Assembly: GCA_903850915.1 (NCBI GenBank)
Contig: CAINMV010000014.1
Coordinates: forward strand, 62,001-126,000
Direction of reading: 5' to 3'
DNA length: 64,000 bases
Source of the DNA: an uncultured Bacteroidota bacterium
GTDB taxonomy: Bacteria; Bacteroidota; Bacteroidia; UKL13-3
Every line of letters begins with the position of its first letter. The stretch's first letter is position 1. This document shows, piece after piece, positions 19,191 to 27,997 of the stretch. Under the pieces are notes generated by a model. The model made no database searches, was not told the DNA's origin, and worked only from the letters and a program-made list of their open reading frames with translations. The position numbers and the translations under genes are program-made.

Positions 19191-20705
19191 ATGCAGTTCG
19201 CTTTCCTTTTTTTGTCTATAGTTTTAATCGTCGTTAGTTTCCGAAGTTTTTTAAAGCAGCGGCCGTCATCAATTATATTTTTGCTCTTGGGAGGCTTGTG
19301 TATGCGCATTTCATTAGCGTTATTCGATACTTTGCTTAATAGCTGGGACGAATGTTTTCATGGAGTGGTGGCTAAAAATTTTACGAAACATTGGCTTACT
19401 CCTACCCTGTACGATAGTCCATTAATTAGCATGGGTAATGGGTGGGTAGAAGGGAATATTTGGCTACATAAACAGCCTTTGTTTTTATGGCAAATGGCGT
19501 TAAGTATTAAAATGCTCGGCACTTCCGTATTTGCAGCCCGGCTGCCAAGTGTGCTTATGTCTACAATACAGATTTATTTTATTTATTCGATTGGGGTGCA
19601 AGTGATGAATAAAAAGGTGGGATATTATGCAGCATTGATTTATGCTATAGCCTATTATCCACTGGCACTAGTAAGCGGAGCTGCGTGTAACGATCATAAT
19701 GATGTTGCTTTTGTTTTTTATGTATGTGCTTCATGCTGGGCCTGGTTTAATTATTCGAAAGCGAAGGAATGGAAATGGGTGTTCGCGATAGGGGTATTTG
19801 CTGGTATGGCTGTGTTGGTGAAATGGTTAGCTGGGATTCTTGTTTTTGGAGGCTGGGGAATGGCAATTCTTACGGATAAAGAAATTCGAGTTAACATAAA
19901 AAACTACGTGCAAATTGGGGTTGCATTTTTATGCTGCCTTACTGTTTTTTTGCCATGGCAGTTCTATATTTTTCAAGTATTTCCTCAGGCTGCACAACAA
20001 GAATTCGCATTGATTTCTCAACACTTTAACATGGTGGTAGAACTGCACGATGGGCCTTGGTATTACTATCTTAAAACCATGAAAGATATTTATCCTTTTG
20101 GATTACATCTCGGGCCAATACTGGTTCTTGTAAGTTTAATGTTTCTTCTAAAAGCCTTGAGCAATAGGGCATACAGCGCATTCATTCTTAGCAGTATTGT
20201 TTTTGTGTATGTTTTTTTTTCTGTTGCAGCAACTAAAATGGCATCGTTCGTCTTTATTGTTTCGCCATTTATTTTTATTGCTATCGGTAGTGTAATGCAT
20301 TGGCTGTTTGAACGTTCTAAAAGTGTCAGATATTCGCAGTTCAAATATGTGGTTTTGGTTTTTGCCATGGTCGGGTTCTTTAATATTCCTCAACATTATA
20401 AAGATCACTATGGCAATGGGAAGAAGCAGGTTTTTGCCGAATACAAAAAAAAGCTCGACGGGTTAAATTCGAGGTTCAAAGAACAGGATGTTGTTCTGTT
20501 TAATGTCAGCTATTTGGATGCAACACAATTGATGTTTTTTACGGATATGAAAGTGTATACGATAATACCGAAACCAGAGCAACTCGACAAGATCTACTCT
20601 TTGCAAAAAACGCCAGTAATAATAAATGCTGGAAATTTACCTGATTATATTTTAAACGATACCCGTATTGTTGTCTTAAACGATTTTCGATTTCCATCGC
20701 TTTAA
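19191..20705 (+). CDS. GT39/ArnT-like membrane glycosyltransferase
   Basis: The protein has 504 residues and about eleven membrane segments. Family signatures are in order: NSWDECFHGVVAKNF at about residues 50-64 with the catalytic acidic pair, WLHKQPLFLW near 95-104 and FAARLPSVLMS near 118-128. A periplasmic tail of about 120 residues follows the last helix. Such enzymes transfer a sugar from a polyprenyl-phosphate carrier to an envelope acceptor. This is the second clear GT39 in the window; it differs in its loops from the one at 7133. The gene stands alone and converges on dnaE2 with a 23-base gap. Confidence 0.86.
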   Translation: MQFAFLFLSIVLIVVSFRSFLKQRPSSIIFLLLGGLCMRISLALFDTLLNSWDECFHGVVAKNFTKHWLTPTLYDSPLISMGNGWVEGNIWLHKQPLFLWQMALSIKMLGTSVFAARLPSVLMSTIQIYFIYSIGVQVMNKKVGYYAALIYAIAYYPLALVSGAACNDHNDVAFVFYVCASCWAWFNYSKAKEWKWVFAIGVFAGMAVLVKWLAGILVFGGWGMAILTDKEIRVNIKNYVQIGVAFLCCLTVFLPWQFYIFQVFPQAAQQEFALISQHFNMVVELHDGPWYYYLKTMKDIYPFGLHLGPILVLVSLMFLLKALSNRAYSAFILSSIVFVYVFFSVAATKMASFVFIVSPFIFIAIGSVMHWLFERSKSVRYSQFKYVVLVFAMVGFFNIPQHYKDHYGNGKKQVFAEYKKKLDGLNSRFKEQDVVLFNVSYLDATQLMFFTDMKVYTIIPKPEQLDKIYSLQKTPVIINAGNLPDYILNDTRIVVLNDFRFPSL

Positions 20706-20728
20706 ATAAAATATACAATAAAAATACA

Positions 20729-23692
20729 CTACAATAATCGATCAGGTATTTTATCCCGATCGGCCATTGGCAAATGTTTGAGATACTCTACTTCAATGCT
20801 CAGAAAATCATATTCTTCAACTACCTTCCCGCGTATTTCATAGCAGCCTGAGCCCGTAAATGGATATTTTTTTACGCTGGGTGGAAAATGAACGGTGTCA
20901 ATCCAATCCCCGTCGATGTCGATGAAGGTGCCGAAATACATGTTTTCTCCTTTTGATGTTCGTGTTCTTTTGTAATTGACGAGATATCCAACAATAGCCG
21001 TTTTTTTGTTGATGCCGCGTTTTAAATCGTGTGCTTTTAAATTTACGGGTGGCGGGTCGCGAAGCAGATTAAAGGGGGAGCTTAGCGAAAATCCAAACAG
21101 CGCGATCTCATCAAAAGCTTCGTCGATGGGCGACTCTATGAGTTCGGGTAACTTCCACTGTTTAATCTCGGCCTCAAACAATGCGGCTCCTCGTGGTACG
21201 GCTTTCGCCGGATGTAACATCGTATGTATTTCCCACAACAATGCTTTCTTCTTTTTTCCGGTAAAGGTGAAAGCTCCAGCACGAATAAGCAATCGCAATT
21301 GCTCTATCGAAAGGGGTACGCGTTTTATAAAATCGGCGATGTCTCTAAAGGCTCCATGTCGAAGTCGTTCTGCAAGAATAAGTTCAATACTATGCAATTC
21401 TAATTCAGCAATCATATGCAATCCGAGGTATATCGATTTCCCTTGTATAGTCGATAAAATACCGCTGTTGTTGATGCAGGGGCGTTCAATACGAGCGCCA
21501 TTCATACGGGCTTCATGTATGTATAATTCTTTCCTATAAAAGCCACCGCCATTATTTAATGTGGCTACAATATATTCGAGAGGGTAATAGGCTTTTAGAA
21601 ATAAAGCTTGATAGCTTTCTACGGCATAGCTTGCAGAGTGGCCTTTGGAAAAGGCGAAATTTGCAAAGCTTTCAATCTGATGCCAGATGTCGATGATACG
21701 TTTTTCATCGTACCCTTTTGCGCGACAGTTGGTGAAAAATTTTTCTTCTACTTTCGAAAATTCATTACGTTGCCTAAACTTCCACGACATCCCTCTTCGA
21801 AGTACATCAGCTTCCGCCAATGTAAGTCCGGCGAAGAGATGTGCGATTTTTATAACGTCTTCTTGATATACCATAACCCCATAAGTCTCTTCTAAAATAT
21901 GGTAGAGTTCGGGAAGGGCCTCTTGTGCCTTTTTGCGAAGCGTTACATCGCGATAGCGTAAAATGTATTCGCGCATCATGCCGCTTTTAGCTACCCCTGG
22001 GCGTATGATGGAGCTCGCAGCAACCACGCGCAGGTAGTCTTCAGCACGTAATTTAGTAAGTAACATACGCATTGCCGGCGACTCTACATAAAAACAACCA
22101 ATTGTTTTCCCAACGCGTAATAAGGATTTCACGTTTTCATCTTCTTTAAATTGAGCTACATTATGAACATCCAAGGTCACCCCATGATTCTCTTTTACAA
22201 GCGTTACCGTGTCTTTAATTTTCCCTAGGCCCCGTTGGCTCAAGATGTCGAATTTATAAAGCCCGATATCTTCGGCTTCTAGCATGCTAAATTGTGTGGT
22301 TGGAAACCCTTTCGGCATCATGCTTGTGGCCGAATAATAATGAATGGGCTCTTCGGCGATGATAATACCGCTCGAGTGTATGCTTAGGTGACTGGGAAAT
22401 CCTTTGATACGTTCGCTATAACGTAACACCAGTTTTCCAAGCATGTCAATGTCGGGGTATCTATCGTGGTATTGCAAACGTTCGATTTCGGAAGGTGGCA
22501 ACCCAAAAACTTTACCTAACTCACGTATTACAGCATCATGCTGAAATGTATTGTAAGCACCAAGAAGGGCGGTACGTTTACGCCCAAACCGTTCAAATAT
22601 ATATCGTGTTATATCGTCGCGATCGGTCCACGAAAAATCCATATCAAAATCAGGAGCATTGCTGCGGTGCAGATTAATAAATCGTTCGAAATACAAATCG
22701 AGGTCAATCGGATCTACATCGGTAATGCGTAGGAGGTAGGCCACGATGCTGTTGGCTCCGCTACCGCGTCCAACGTAATAATAATCGTGGTGCTGCGCAT
22801 ATTTAATAATATCCCAGTTGATGAGGAAGTATGACGAAAAGTTGAGTTGGGTAATAATGTCGAGCTCTTTTTCAATACGCATCATCACCTCTTGCGATGG
22901 ATTTTTATACCGATACGGTATCCCAGCCATTGTTTCTCTGCGGAGCAGCGCGATATCGTCGGCCATCGATTCGGTATAGTGTTTTAAGTTTTTGTTTGCG
23001 AGCTTGCCATAGATGAAGTTAATAGTACAGTTCGCTAGTAATTGTTGCGTATTCAACACGATTTGTGGGTATTGCGAGAACGCATTATGTAGCGTGTATT
23101 TGGGTAGCATTATTTCGTCGCCCTGTGCTTGTTGCCCTTGGGGTAGTTTGCTCAGCAAGGTGTTCGTGTCGATGGCGCGCAAAAGCCGGTGGGCGTTAAA
23201 TTGCAGTGCGCCTGCGAATGAGGCTGTTTGCAACACCACCATTTTATGGATGTATTTTTTTGCTTTTGAGAAAGGAAGCTGTTGCAATTCTTTGGCTGCT
23301 ATTCCAATAAATTCGTGCTCATGTAGTTTCCATCCTTTGTAGGCGCGCAGTGGGTAAACAATATAGGCATTGTTAAAGTCGGGCGCTATGGCATCAAAAT
23401 CTTTCGAGTGATGGAGGTGCTCCGACAAGTGGTCGTTTAGTTCTTTAAAGCCCTCGTTGTTACGTGCAATACCAACATAAAGCTGTTCGGCTTGGTTGCG
23501 AAAGTCGATGCCTACAATTGGCTTAATGCCATAGTTGTTGGCGGTTCGTACTGCATCGAGCACTGCGGAGGTATTGTTGATGTCGGATAGTACGAATTCG
23601 GTATAGCCCAATGTTCGCACATTATTTACTAGCTCATCGATGGCAAAAGTTCCGTAGCAGAAGCTATAATAAGTATGGCAATTAAGAAGCAT
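20729..23692 (-). CDS. dnaE2: Error-prone DNA polymerase III alpha subunit (DnaE2-like)
   Basis: The protein has 987 residues, shorter than a replicative DnaE. The catalytic Asp pair is in NAPDFDMDFSW at about residue 345 and the third Asp in YKFDILSQRGL. The PHP domain keeps NCHTYYSFCYG, but the usual TDH segment is SDINN, so its metal site is altered, as expected for error-prone DnaE2/ImuC proteins. The helix-hairpin-helix and OB regions are present, but the long replicative C-terminus is absent. The track begins at a TTG; I prefer ATG 23692 because NCHTYYS is the normal N-terminus. It lies 212 bases downstream of dinB on the same strand. The likely role is damage-induced mutagenic translesion synthesis. 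Confidence 0.88.
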   Translation of the reverse strand: MLLNCHTYYSFCYGTFAIDELVNNVRTLGYTEFVLSDINNTSAVLDAVRTANNYGIKPIVGIDFRNQAEQLYVGIARNNEGFKELNDHLSEHLHHSKDFDAIAPDFNNAYIVYPLRAYKGWKLHEHEFIGIAAKELQQLPFSKAKKYIHKMVVLQTASFAGALQFNAHRLLRAIDTNTLLSKLPQGQQAQGDEIMLPKYTLHNAFSQYPQIVLNTQQLLANCTINFIYGKLANKNLKHYTESMADDIALLRRETMAGIPYRYKNPSQEVMMRIEKELDIITQLNFSSYFLINWDIIKYAQHHDYYYVGRGSGANSIVAYLLRITDVDPIDLDLYFERFINLHRSNAPDFDMDFSWTDRDDITRYIFERFGRKRTALLGAYNTFQHDAVIRELGKVFGLPPSEIERLQYHDRYPDIDMLGKLVLRYSERIKGFPSHLSIHSSGIIIAEEPIHYYSATSMMPKGFPTTQFSMLEAEDIGLYKFDILSQRGLGKIKDTVTLVKENHGVTLDVHNVAQFKEDENVKSLLRVGKTIGCFYVESPAMRMLLTKLRAEDYLRVVAASSIIRPGVAKSGMMREYILRYRDVTLRKKAQEALPELYHILEETYGVMVYQEDVIKIAHLFAGLTLAEADVLRRGMSWKFRQRNEFSKVEEKFFTNCRAKGYDEKRIIDIWHQIESFANFAFSKGHSASYAVESYQALFLKAYYPLEYIVATLNNGGGFYRKELYIHEARMNGARIERPCINNSGILSTIQGKSIYLGLHMIAELELHSIELILAERLRHGAFRDIADFIKRVPLSIEQLRLLIRAGAFTFTGKKKKALLWEIHTMLHPAKAVPRGAALFEAEIKQWKLPELIESPIDEAFDEIALFGFSLSSPFNLLRDPPPVNLKAHDLKRGINKKTAIVGYLVNYKRTRTSKGENMYFGTFIDIDGDWIDTVHFPPSVKKYPFTGSGCYEIRGKVVEEYDFLSIEVEYLKHLPMADRDKIPDRLL

Positions 23693-23904
23693 TGTTTTTT
23701 GTGGTTGGCTATTCACCAATAGTTGCTTTTGGTGTATTGTTTTTTTTGCTGCTTCAAATTTCGTTGGTGAGTAGTTTTGGTTATCAACAATAGTGTTGCG
23801 ATGGTAAAATACCCGCTAAAAAATTGTGGCAAAATTTTTAAGCAATAAAAAAACTGGCCTAATATTGCCTTGCAACGATGTGGCTTCAGGGTATTTCTAA
23901 GGGG

Positions 23905-25074
23905 TTATTTTTTTGTGTTCTTGGGGTCGTTTAAGTCCATGCCCGCAGCTCTATTCACCGCATCTTTACCATAACGGTTGCGCAGTTTATCCATCGCCTG
24001 ATATAGCTGTATCTGTTCGGCCGTATCTTCAAACATATTAAACTGATGGCCTCCCTGAATAAGATGACTGAATTTTATTCCAATGAGTCGAATGAGCATT
24101 CGCTTTTGAAAAAGCTTATCAAACAACCCCGATACTCTATCAATAAGAACATGGTCGAGCGATGTATATGGAATACGGGCTTGCATGGTATAGGTGTTAA
24201 AATCGGAATACCGAATTTTTATCGTCACACATGCCGTTAGCTTTTCTTCACTACGCAGCTGAAACGCGAGTTTCTCCGTCATGCCAATGAGGATGCCTTT
24301 TAGCGCTTTCACATCAATGGTGTCTTTGTCGAAGGTACGCTCGGTGGAAATAGATTTACGCTCGGAATACGGAATCACCGGTGTGTTGTCGATGCCATTG
24401 GCTTTCTTCCAAATGAGAGCGCCATTGTCGCCAAGTACCTGCTGCATCAGCGCTAAGGGCATCTCTTGCAAGGTATGAATCCACTGTATGCCCATGTCAC
24501 GCAATAGCTGAAATGTTTTGTCGCCCACCATTGGAATTTTACGGATGGAAAGCGGGGCTAAAAACGATTTCTCGGTTCCAAAAGGAATCTCTTTCTGTCC
24601 GTTGGGCTTGGCTTCACCTGTTCCCACCTTCGATACGGTTTTGTTCGTCGACATCGCAAATGAAATAGGCAGGTTTGTTTCTTTCATTATTTTCTGACGT
24701 AATTCCGTCGCCATTTTATAGCAACCAAAATAACGATCCATGCCGGTGAGGTCGATGTAAAACTCATCAATCGATGTTTTTTCGTAAAGCGGTACATCGC
24801 CACTAATAATTTCGGTAACAATATTGGAGTAGTTGCTGTATTGCTCATGATCGCCTCGCACGAGGATAGCTTCGGGACAAAGTTGTTTTGCCTGTTTCAT
24901 CGGCATGGCCGAATGCACGCCGAAGGCTCGCGCCTCGTAGCTGCACGAAGCTACTACGCCTCTATCACTGGTGCCTCCCACCAACACTGGCTTGCCAATA
25001 AGCTTGGGATTGTTAAGGCGCTCTACAGAAACAAAAAAGGAGTCTAGGTCGATATGTACAATATTGCGGTCCAT
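23905..25074 (-). CDS. dinB: DNA polymerase IV (Y-family), DinB
   Basis: The protein has 389 residues with the full Y-family core. HIDLDSFFVSVE (Asp9), the fingers motif SYEARAFGV near 45-53 and the catalytic TSIDEFYIDLTG (Asp103, Glu104) are present. The thumb and little-finger domains follow. A QFNMF near residue 345 looks like a sliding-clamp binding motif. This enzyme bypasses lesions without proofreading. It is divergent from the S24 repressor gene and in the same direction as dnaE2, forming a mutagenesis cassette. The active-site residues are intact, so unlike ImuB it should be catalytic. Confidence 0.94.
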   Translation of the reverse strand: MDRNIVHIDLDSFFVSVERLNNPKLIGKPVLVGGTSDRGVVASCSYEARAFGVHSAMPMKQAKQLCPEAILVRGDHEQYSNYSNIVTEIISGDVPLYEKTSIDEFYIDLTGMDRYFGCYKMATELRQKIMKETNLPISFAMSTNKTVSKVGTGEAKPNGQKEIPFGTEKSFLAPLSIRKIPMVGDKTFQLLRDMGIQWIHTLQEMPLALMQQVLGDNGALIWKKANGIDNTPVIPYSERKSISTERTFDKDTIDVKALKGILIGMTEKLAFQLRSEEKLTACVTIKIRYSDFNTYTMQARIPYTSLDHVLIDRVSGLFDKLFQKRMLIRLIGIKFSHLIQGGHQFNMFEDTAEQIQLYQAMDKLRNRYGKDAVNRAAGMDLNDPKNTKK

Positions 25075-25186
25075 GGTGTAATGCGTAGCCCTTTGTTTTA
25101 GTGCATGTTGAAGGACAAGAAAGTGCGCGCGCTGCCATCAAAATTACTACTGAAAAGGATAGCTTAAAAAGGTGTTGCAAATTACC

Positions 25187-25224
25187 AAATATTTTAGTAT
25201 GTTTGTGCTAAATATTTTAGTATG
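25187..25224 (+). promoter_or_regulatory. Direct-repeat operator overlapping -7 box and start of the S24 repressor gene
   Basis: The 15-base sequence AAATATTTTAGTATG occurs at 25187-25201 and again at 25210-25224, 23 bases apart or about two helical turns. A perfect -7 box, TATGTTTG, lies at 25198-25205 and shares bases with the first copy. The second copy ends in the ATG of the repressor. This layout suits autorepression by the encoded HTH protein. The binding itself is inferred. Confidence 0.65.
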
Positions 25225-25980
25225 AGTAAGATTTCTAAAAACCTCAGGCATCTGCGCCAACTTAGAAAGTGGTCGCAGGAACAAATGGCAACGAAGCTAG
25301 GCATCAGTCGTGCACGTATTGGCTCGTACGAAGAAGAGCGTTGTGATCCACCGATCGATGTGTTGGTGAAGCTTTCCAATCTATTTCATATTGCGGTGGA
25401 TGCGTTGGTGAAAGCCGACCTCACAAAATTCAATGGCGAATCTTTTATTAAGGTCGGAGAGAATAGAATCTTGTTTCCTATTATGATTGATAAGGAAAAT
25501 AACGACGTGGTGGAAGTTGTTACGGTGCGTGCTTCTGCGGGTTACCTTACGGGTTATGCCGATCCGGATTTTATAGAAAAGTTGCCAGTGATGAATCTAC
25601 CGTTTAAGGTAGTGGGGAAACACCGCGCTTTTATTATCAAAGGTGATTCTATGCCTCCTTTGGCCGATGGATGTTATGTTATTGGTAAATATGTGGAGTC
25701 GTTAAAAAACATCCGAAATGGGCGTACGTATATTTTAGTGACAAAAAGTGATGGTGTAGTTTACAAACGCATTTATATGAATGGCTTTGAGCTAGAGATG
25801 CATTCCGACAACAAAAACTACCCTCCGTTTACTGTTGATGCTGCCGATGTGTTAGAGATTTGGGAGTTTGTTTGCAATTTGAATATTTCGGATAAGAAAG
25901 AAGAGGAGCTAAACCTGGAAAGTATTATGACGATGCTTCGCAGCATGCGGGTAGAGATGGAGGGGATAACAAAAAAGTAG
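25222..25980 (+). CDS. XRE-family repressor with S24 (LexA/UmuD-like) self-cleavage domain
   Basis: The protein has 252 residues. The N-terminal XRE helix-turn-helix (about 8-62) contains WSQEQMATKLGISRARIGSYE. A peptidase S24 domain follows: a candidate Ala106-Gly107 cleavage site in RASAGYL, the catalytic Ser143 in KGDSMPP and Lys182 in VVYKRIY. All elements for RecA-stimulated self-cleavage are therefore present. LexA proper uses a winged helix, so this is a functional analogue. It is divergent from dinB-dnaE2 and has a tandem repeat over its own promoter. It probably represses itself and the two polymerases until DNA damage. Confidence 0.92.
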   Translation: MSKISKNLRHLRQLRKWSQEQMATKLGISRARIGSYEEERCDPPIDVLVKLSNLFHIAVDALVKADLTKFNGESFIKVGENRILFPIMIDKENNDVVEVVTVRASAGYLTGYADPDFIEKLPVMNLPFKVVGKHRAFIIKGDSMPPLADGCYVIGKYVESLKNIRNGRTYILVTKSDGVVYKRIYMNGFELEMHSDNKNYPPFTVDAADVLEIWEFVCNLNISDKKEEELNLESIMTMLRSMRVEMEGITKK

Positions 25981-26031
25981 GGTTACCAACACTCTATTTT
26001 ATACCTAAGGGTGATTTGCAGCCAAGTGGGC

Positions 26032-26066
26032 AAAAAAAATCCCCCTTCCGATAGGAAGAGGGATTT
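26032..26066 (-). terminator. Rho-independent terminator of the cold shock gene
   Basis: A hairpin pairs AAATCCCCCTTCC with GGAAGAGGGATTT around loop GATA with one mismatch. It is followed on the minus strand by eight T bases. It lies 24 bases after the cspA-type stop codon. Confidence 0.8.
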
Positions 26067-26089
26067 ATACGATTTATGTTTGAAACGTG

Positions 26090-26284
26090 TTAAGCTATTT
26101 TTACATTTACCGCGTTAGGGCCTTTTTTGCCTTGTTCTACATCGAAGCTAACAGTATCGTTTTCACGAATCTTGTCGATTAAGCCTGAAGTATGAACGAA
26201 GATTTCGCTTCCACCTTGTGTCGGTGTGATGAATCCGAAGCCTTTTTCATCATTAAAAAATTTTACTGTACCTTGTTGTGACAT
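26090..26284 (-). CDS. Cold shock domain protein (CspA family)
   Basis: The protein has 64 residues and is a single cold shock domain. RNP1 is KGFGFIT (14-20) and RNP2 is EIFVHTSGL (27-35). These aromatic residues bind single-stranded RNA or DNA, so the protein acts as an RNA chaperone. It is monocistronic, with its own -7 box and a strong terminator. A short leader of about 20 bases makes classical long-5'UTR cold-induction unlikely. Family assignment is certain; the paralog number is not. Confidence 0.95.
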   Translation of the reverse strand: MSQQGTVKFFNDEKGFGFITPTQGGSEIFVHTSGLIDKIRENDTVSFDVEQGKKGPNAVNVKIA

Positions 26285-26309
26285 TTAATTGTGTATTAGT
26301 TATAAAGTA

Positions 26310-26317
26310 CAAAGGTA
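26310..26317 (-). promoter_or_regulatory. -7 promoter box of the cold shock gene
   Basis: TACCTTTG on the minus strand matches the consensus fully. It gives a leader of about 20 bases before the ATG at 26284. Confidence 0.6.
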
Positions 26318-26413
26318 CGCATAAATACTGGGTATTCTTGCTTTTATTATGCAATATCCAAATTGTACGCTAAAATCAACTCATTTCGTCGCCTTGTAAT
26401 ATTATATGGTACC

Positions 26414-26443
26414 AAAAAAGCCACTCCTTTTTGAGGAATGGCT
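26414..26443 (-). terminator. Rho-independent terminator of the yceI-pirin unit
   Basis: GCCACTCC pairs with GGAATGGC with one mismatch around a T-rich loop. Six T bases follow on the minus strand. It lies about 75 bases after the YceI stop codon. Confidence 0.65.
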
Positions 26444-26517
26444 CTTCACTACCAAGAATTAGTATCTATATTCTCGAAACGGAAATAAGTCTATTTCTTT
26501 TTTTATTGTCTTTGTAA

Positions 26518-27066
26518 TTAAATGGCAGCTGGTACTTGTTTTACCATTTGAATTTCAGCAAGAACGCGCACGTCTTCGCTTAACAAAAGGCCTCCACTTT
26601 CGAGTGTAGCGTTCCAGCTTAAATCCCAGTCTTTGCGGTTTATTTTTCCGCTTACTGTAAATCCAGCTTTTTGATTTCCCCAAGGATCTTTTTCGGTTCC
26701 TGCAAACTCTACGTCCATTGTGGCTGGCTTAGTAATGCCTTTGATGGTAAGATCACCATGCATTTTGTAATGACCAGCTTCGTTTCCATGCTCAATTTTT
26801 GATGAGTTGAAAGATATCGATGGATGTTGTTCAACGTCAAAGAAATCGCCTCCTTTGATGTGTCCATCTCTTTGTTCGTTGTTTGTATCTATCGAGGCGG
26901 TGTTTGCTTCAAAAGAAACTTTGGCGGTAGAGAAATCTTCGCCCTCGGTGGTTGCTGAAGCCGTAAACGATTTAAAGCTTCCAGTTACCGTAGTAATCAT
27001 CAAGTGTTTTATCTTGAATTGGATTTCGCTGTGTGTTGGGTCTAAAGCCCATGTTGTAGTTGACAT
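26518..27066 (-). CDS. YceI family protein (lipocalin-like isoprenoid binding)
   Basis: The protein has 182 residues. YceI proteins form a lipocalin-like barrel that binds polyisoprenoids. The family pattern is clear: WALDPTHSEIQFKIKHLMITTVTGSF at the start, then HPSISFNSS near 80, GDLTIKGITKP and NRKDWDLSWNA. There is no signal peptide, so this copy should be cytoplasmic, unlike the E. coli periplasmic one. It follows the pirin gene by 42 bases on the same strand, a pairing common in Bacteroidota and often linked to oxidative stress. The real ligand is unknown. Confidence 0.92.
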   Translation of the reverse strand: MSTTTWALDPTHSEIQFKIKHLMITTVTGSFKSFTASATTEGEDFSTAKVSFEANTASIDTNNEQRDGHIKGGDFFDVEQHPSISFNSSKIEHGNEAGHYKMHGDLTIKGITKPATMDVEFAGTEKDPWGNQKAGFTVSGKINRKDWDLSWNATLESGGLLLSEDVRVLAEIQMVKQVPAAI

Positions 27067-27108
27067 AATTTTGATGTAATAATGGTTATTGAAAAATAGG
27101 TTTAATTT

Positions 27109-27825
27109 TTATAGTGTCATTGGAACTTCCATAAGTAGAAATTCGGCTTGTGAATTTGCAGTAATCGTTACACTGCTTATGTCCCATATCCCATAGCCAT
27201 CTCGGGAAGATAAGCGTTGCTCATTCACCATCATATCGCCATGTAAATTAAATACATAAAGTCCATTGTCCTTGCTTTTGAAATGGTATTCTGTAGATAC
27301 ATCTGCATCAAAATTACCAAGATGAAACCAGGCATTTTGATAAATCCAAACCCCTTCGTCGTTCGGATATGGCGAAAGTACCTGGCAAAGTTTATTGTGT
27401 CGGTCTTCGGTTTTTAGGGTAATCTGATCGTATCGTGGCATTACATTTTTTTTGTTTGGGAATACCCAAATCTGTAAAAAACGTACCTCATCTTCCTTGT
27501 TTTTATTATATTCGCTATGGTAAATTCCTGTTCCTGCACTCATTACCTGGATATCGCCATTGCGGATTACAGTGATGTTATTCATACTGTCTTTGTGTTC
27601 CAAATCCCCTTGTAACGGGATGGAAATAATCTCCATATTATCGTGAGGATGCAAACCAAACCCTTGACCTCCAGCTACAATATCATCATTTAATACGCGC
27701 AGCACGCCAAAGTGCATTCGCTCAGGGTTATAGTAGTTGGCAAAGCTAAACGAATGTTTACTGTGAAGCCATCCGTGGTTGGCGTCGCCACGGGTATTAG
27801 CTTTATGTAAAATTGAGTTTGCCAT
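27109..27825 (-). CDS. Pirin family protein (YhhW-like bicupin)
   Basis: The protein has 238 residues and is a bicupin. The N-terminal cupin shows FGLHPHDNMEIISIPL near residues 56-71 and GTGIYHSEYN near 98-107, which together give the His/His/His/Glu metal site. The C-terminal cupin is diverged (GLYVFNLHGDMMVN). YhhW-type pirins can oxidise quercetin in vitro. Here the partner YceI gene suggests a redox or stress role. A -7 box sits about 37 bases upstream. No other obvious substrate clue exists. Confidence 0.92.
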   Translation of the reverse strand: MANSILHKANTRGDANHGWLHSKHSFSFANYYNPERMHFGVLRVLNDDIVAGGQGFGLHPHDNMEIISIPLQGDLEHKDSMNNITVIRNGDIQVMSAGTGIYHSEYNKNKEDEVRFLQIWVFPNKKNVMPRYDQITLKTEDRHNKLCQVLSPYPNDEGVWIYQNAWFHLGNFDADVSTEYHFKSKDNGLYVFNLHGDMMVNEQRLSSRDGYGIWDISSVTITANSQAEFLLMEVPMTL

Positions 27826-27861
27826 TATAATTACTACGTTTTTATCGTTTTATTTATATTG

Positions 27862-27869
27862 CAAAATTA
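27862..27869 (-). promoter_or_regulatory. -7 promoter box of the pirin-yceI unit
   Basis: TAATTTTG on the minus strand matches TAnnTTTG. It predicts a leader of about 33 bases for the pirin gene. Confidence 0.5.
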
Positions 27870-27960
27870 CAACCAATTATATTGGTATGTTAATAATCTA
27901 GATTAAGAAATTAATCGGCTATTCCGAAAGTGTTGGTTTCTTGTACGGAGGTGCTAAAAT

Positions 27961-27997
27961 AAAAAAACCCTTCCAGTTAGGGAAGGGTCTCTTTTTT
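27961..27997 (-). terminator. Rho-independent terminator of the DUF2795 gene
   Basis: A perfect 8-bp stem ACCCTTCC/GGAAGGGT with a 6-base loop lies directly after the stop codon. It is flanked by A/T runs on both sides, so it could work in both directions. Confidence 0.85.

Noticed and set aside
20976-21539. 187-residue ORF on the plus strand inside dnaE2
   Set aside because: It is an antisense shadow of the DnaE2 reading frame, with no family signature or promoter; the composition is Ser/Ile-rich as expected for a reverse frame.
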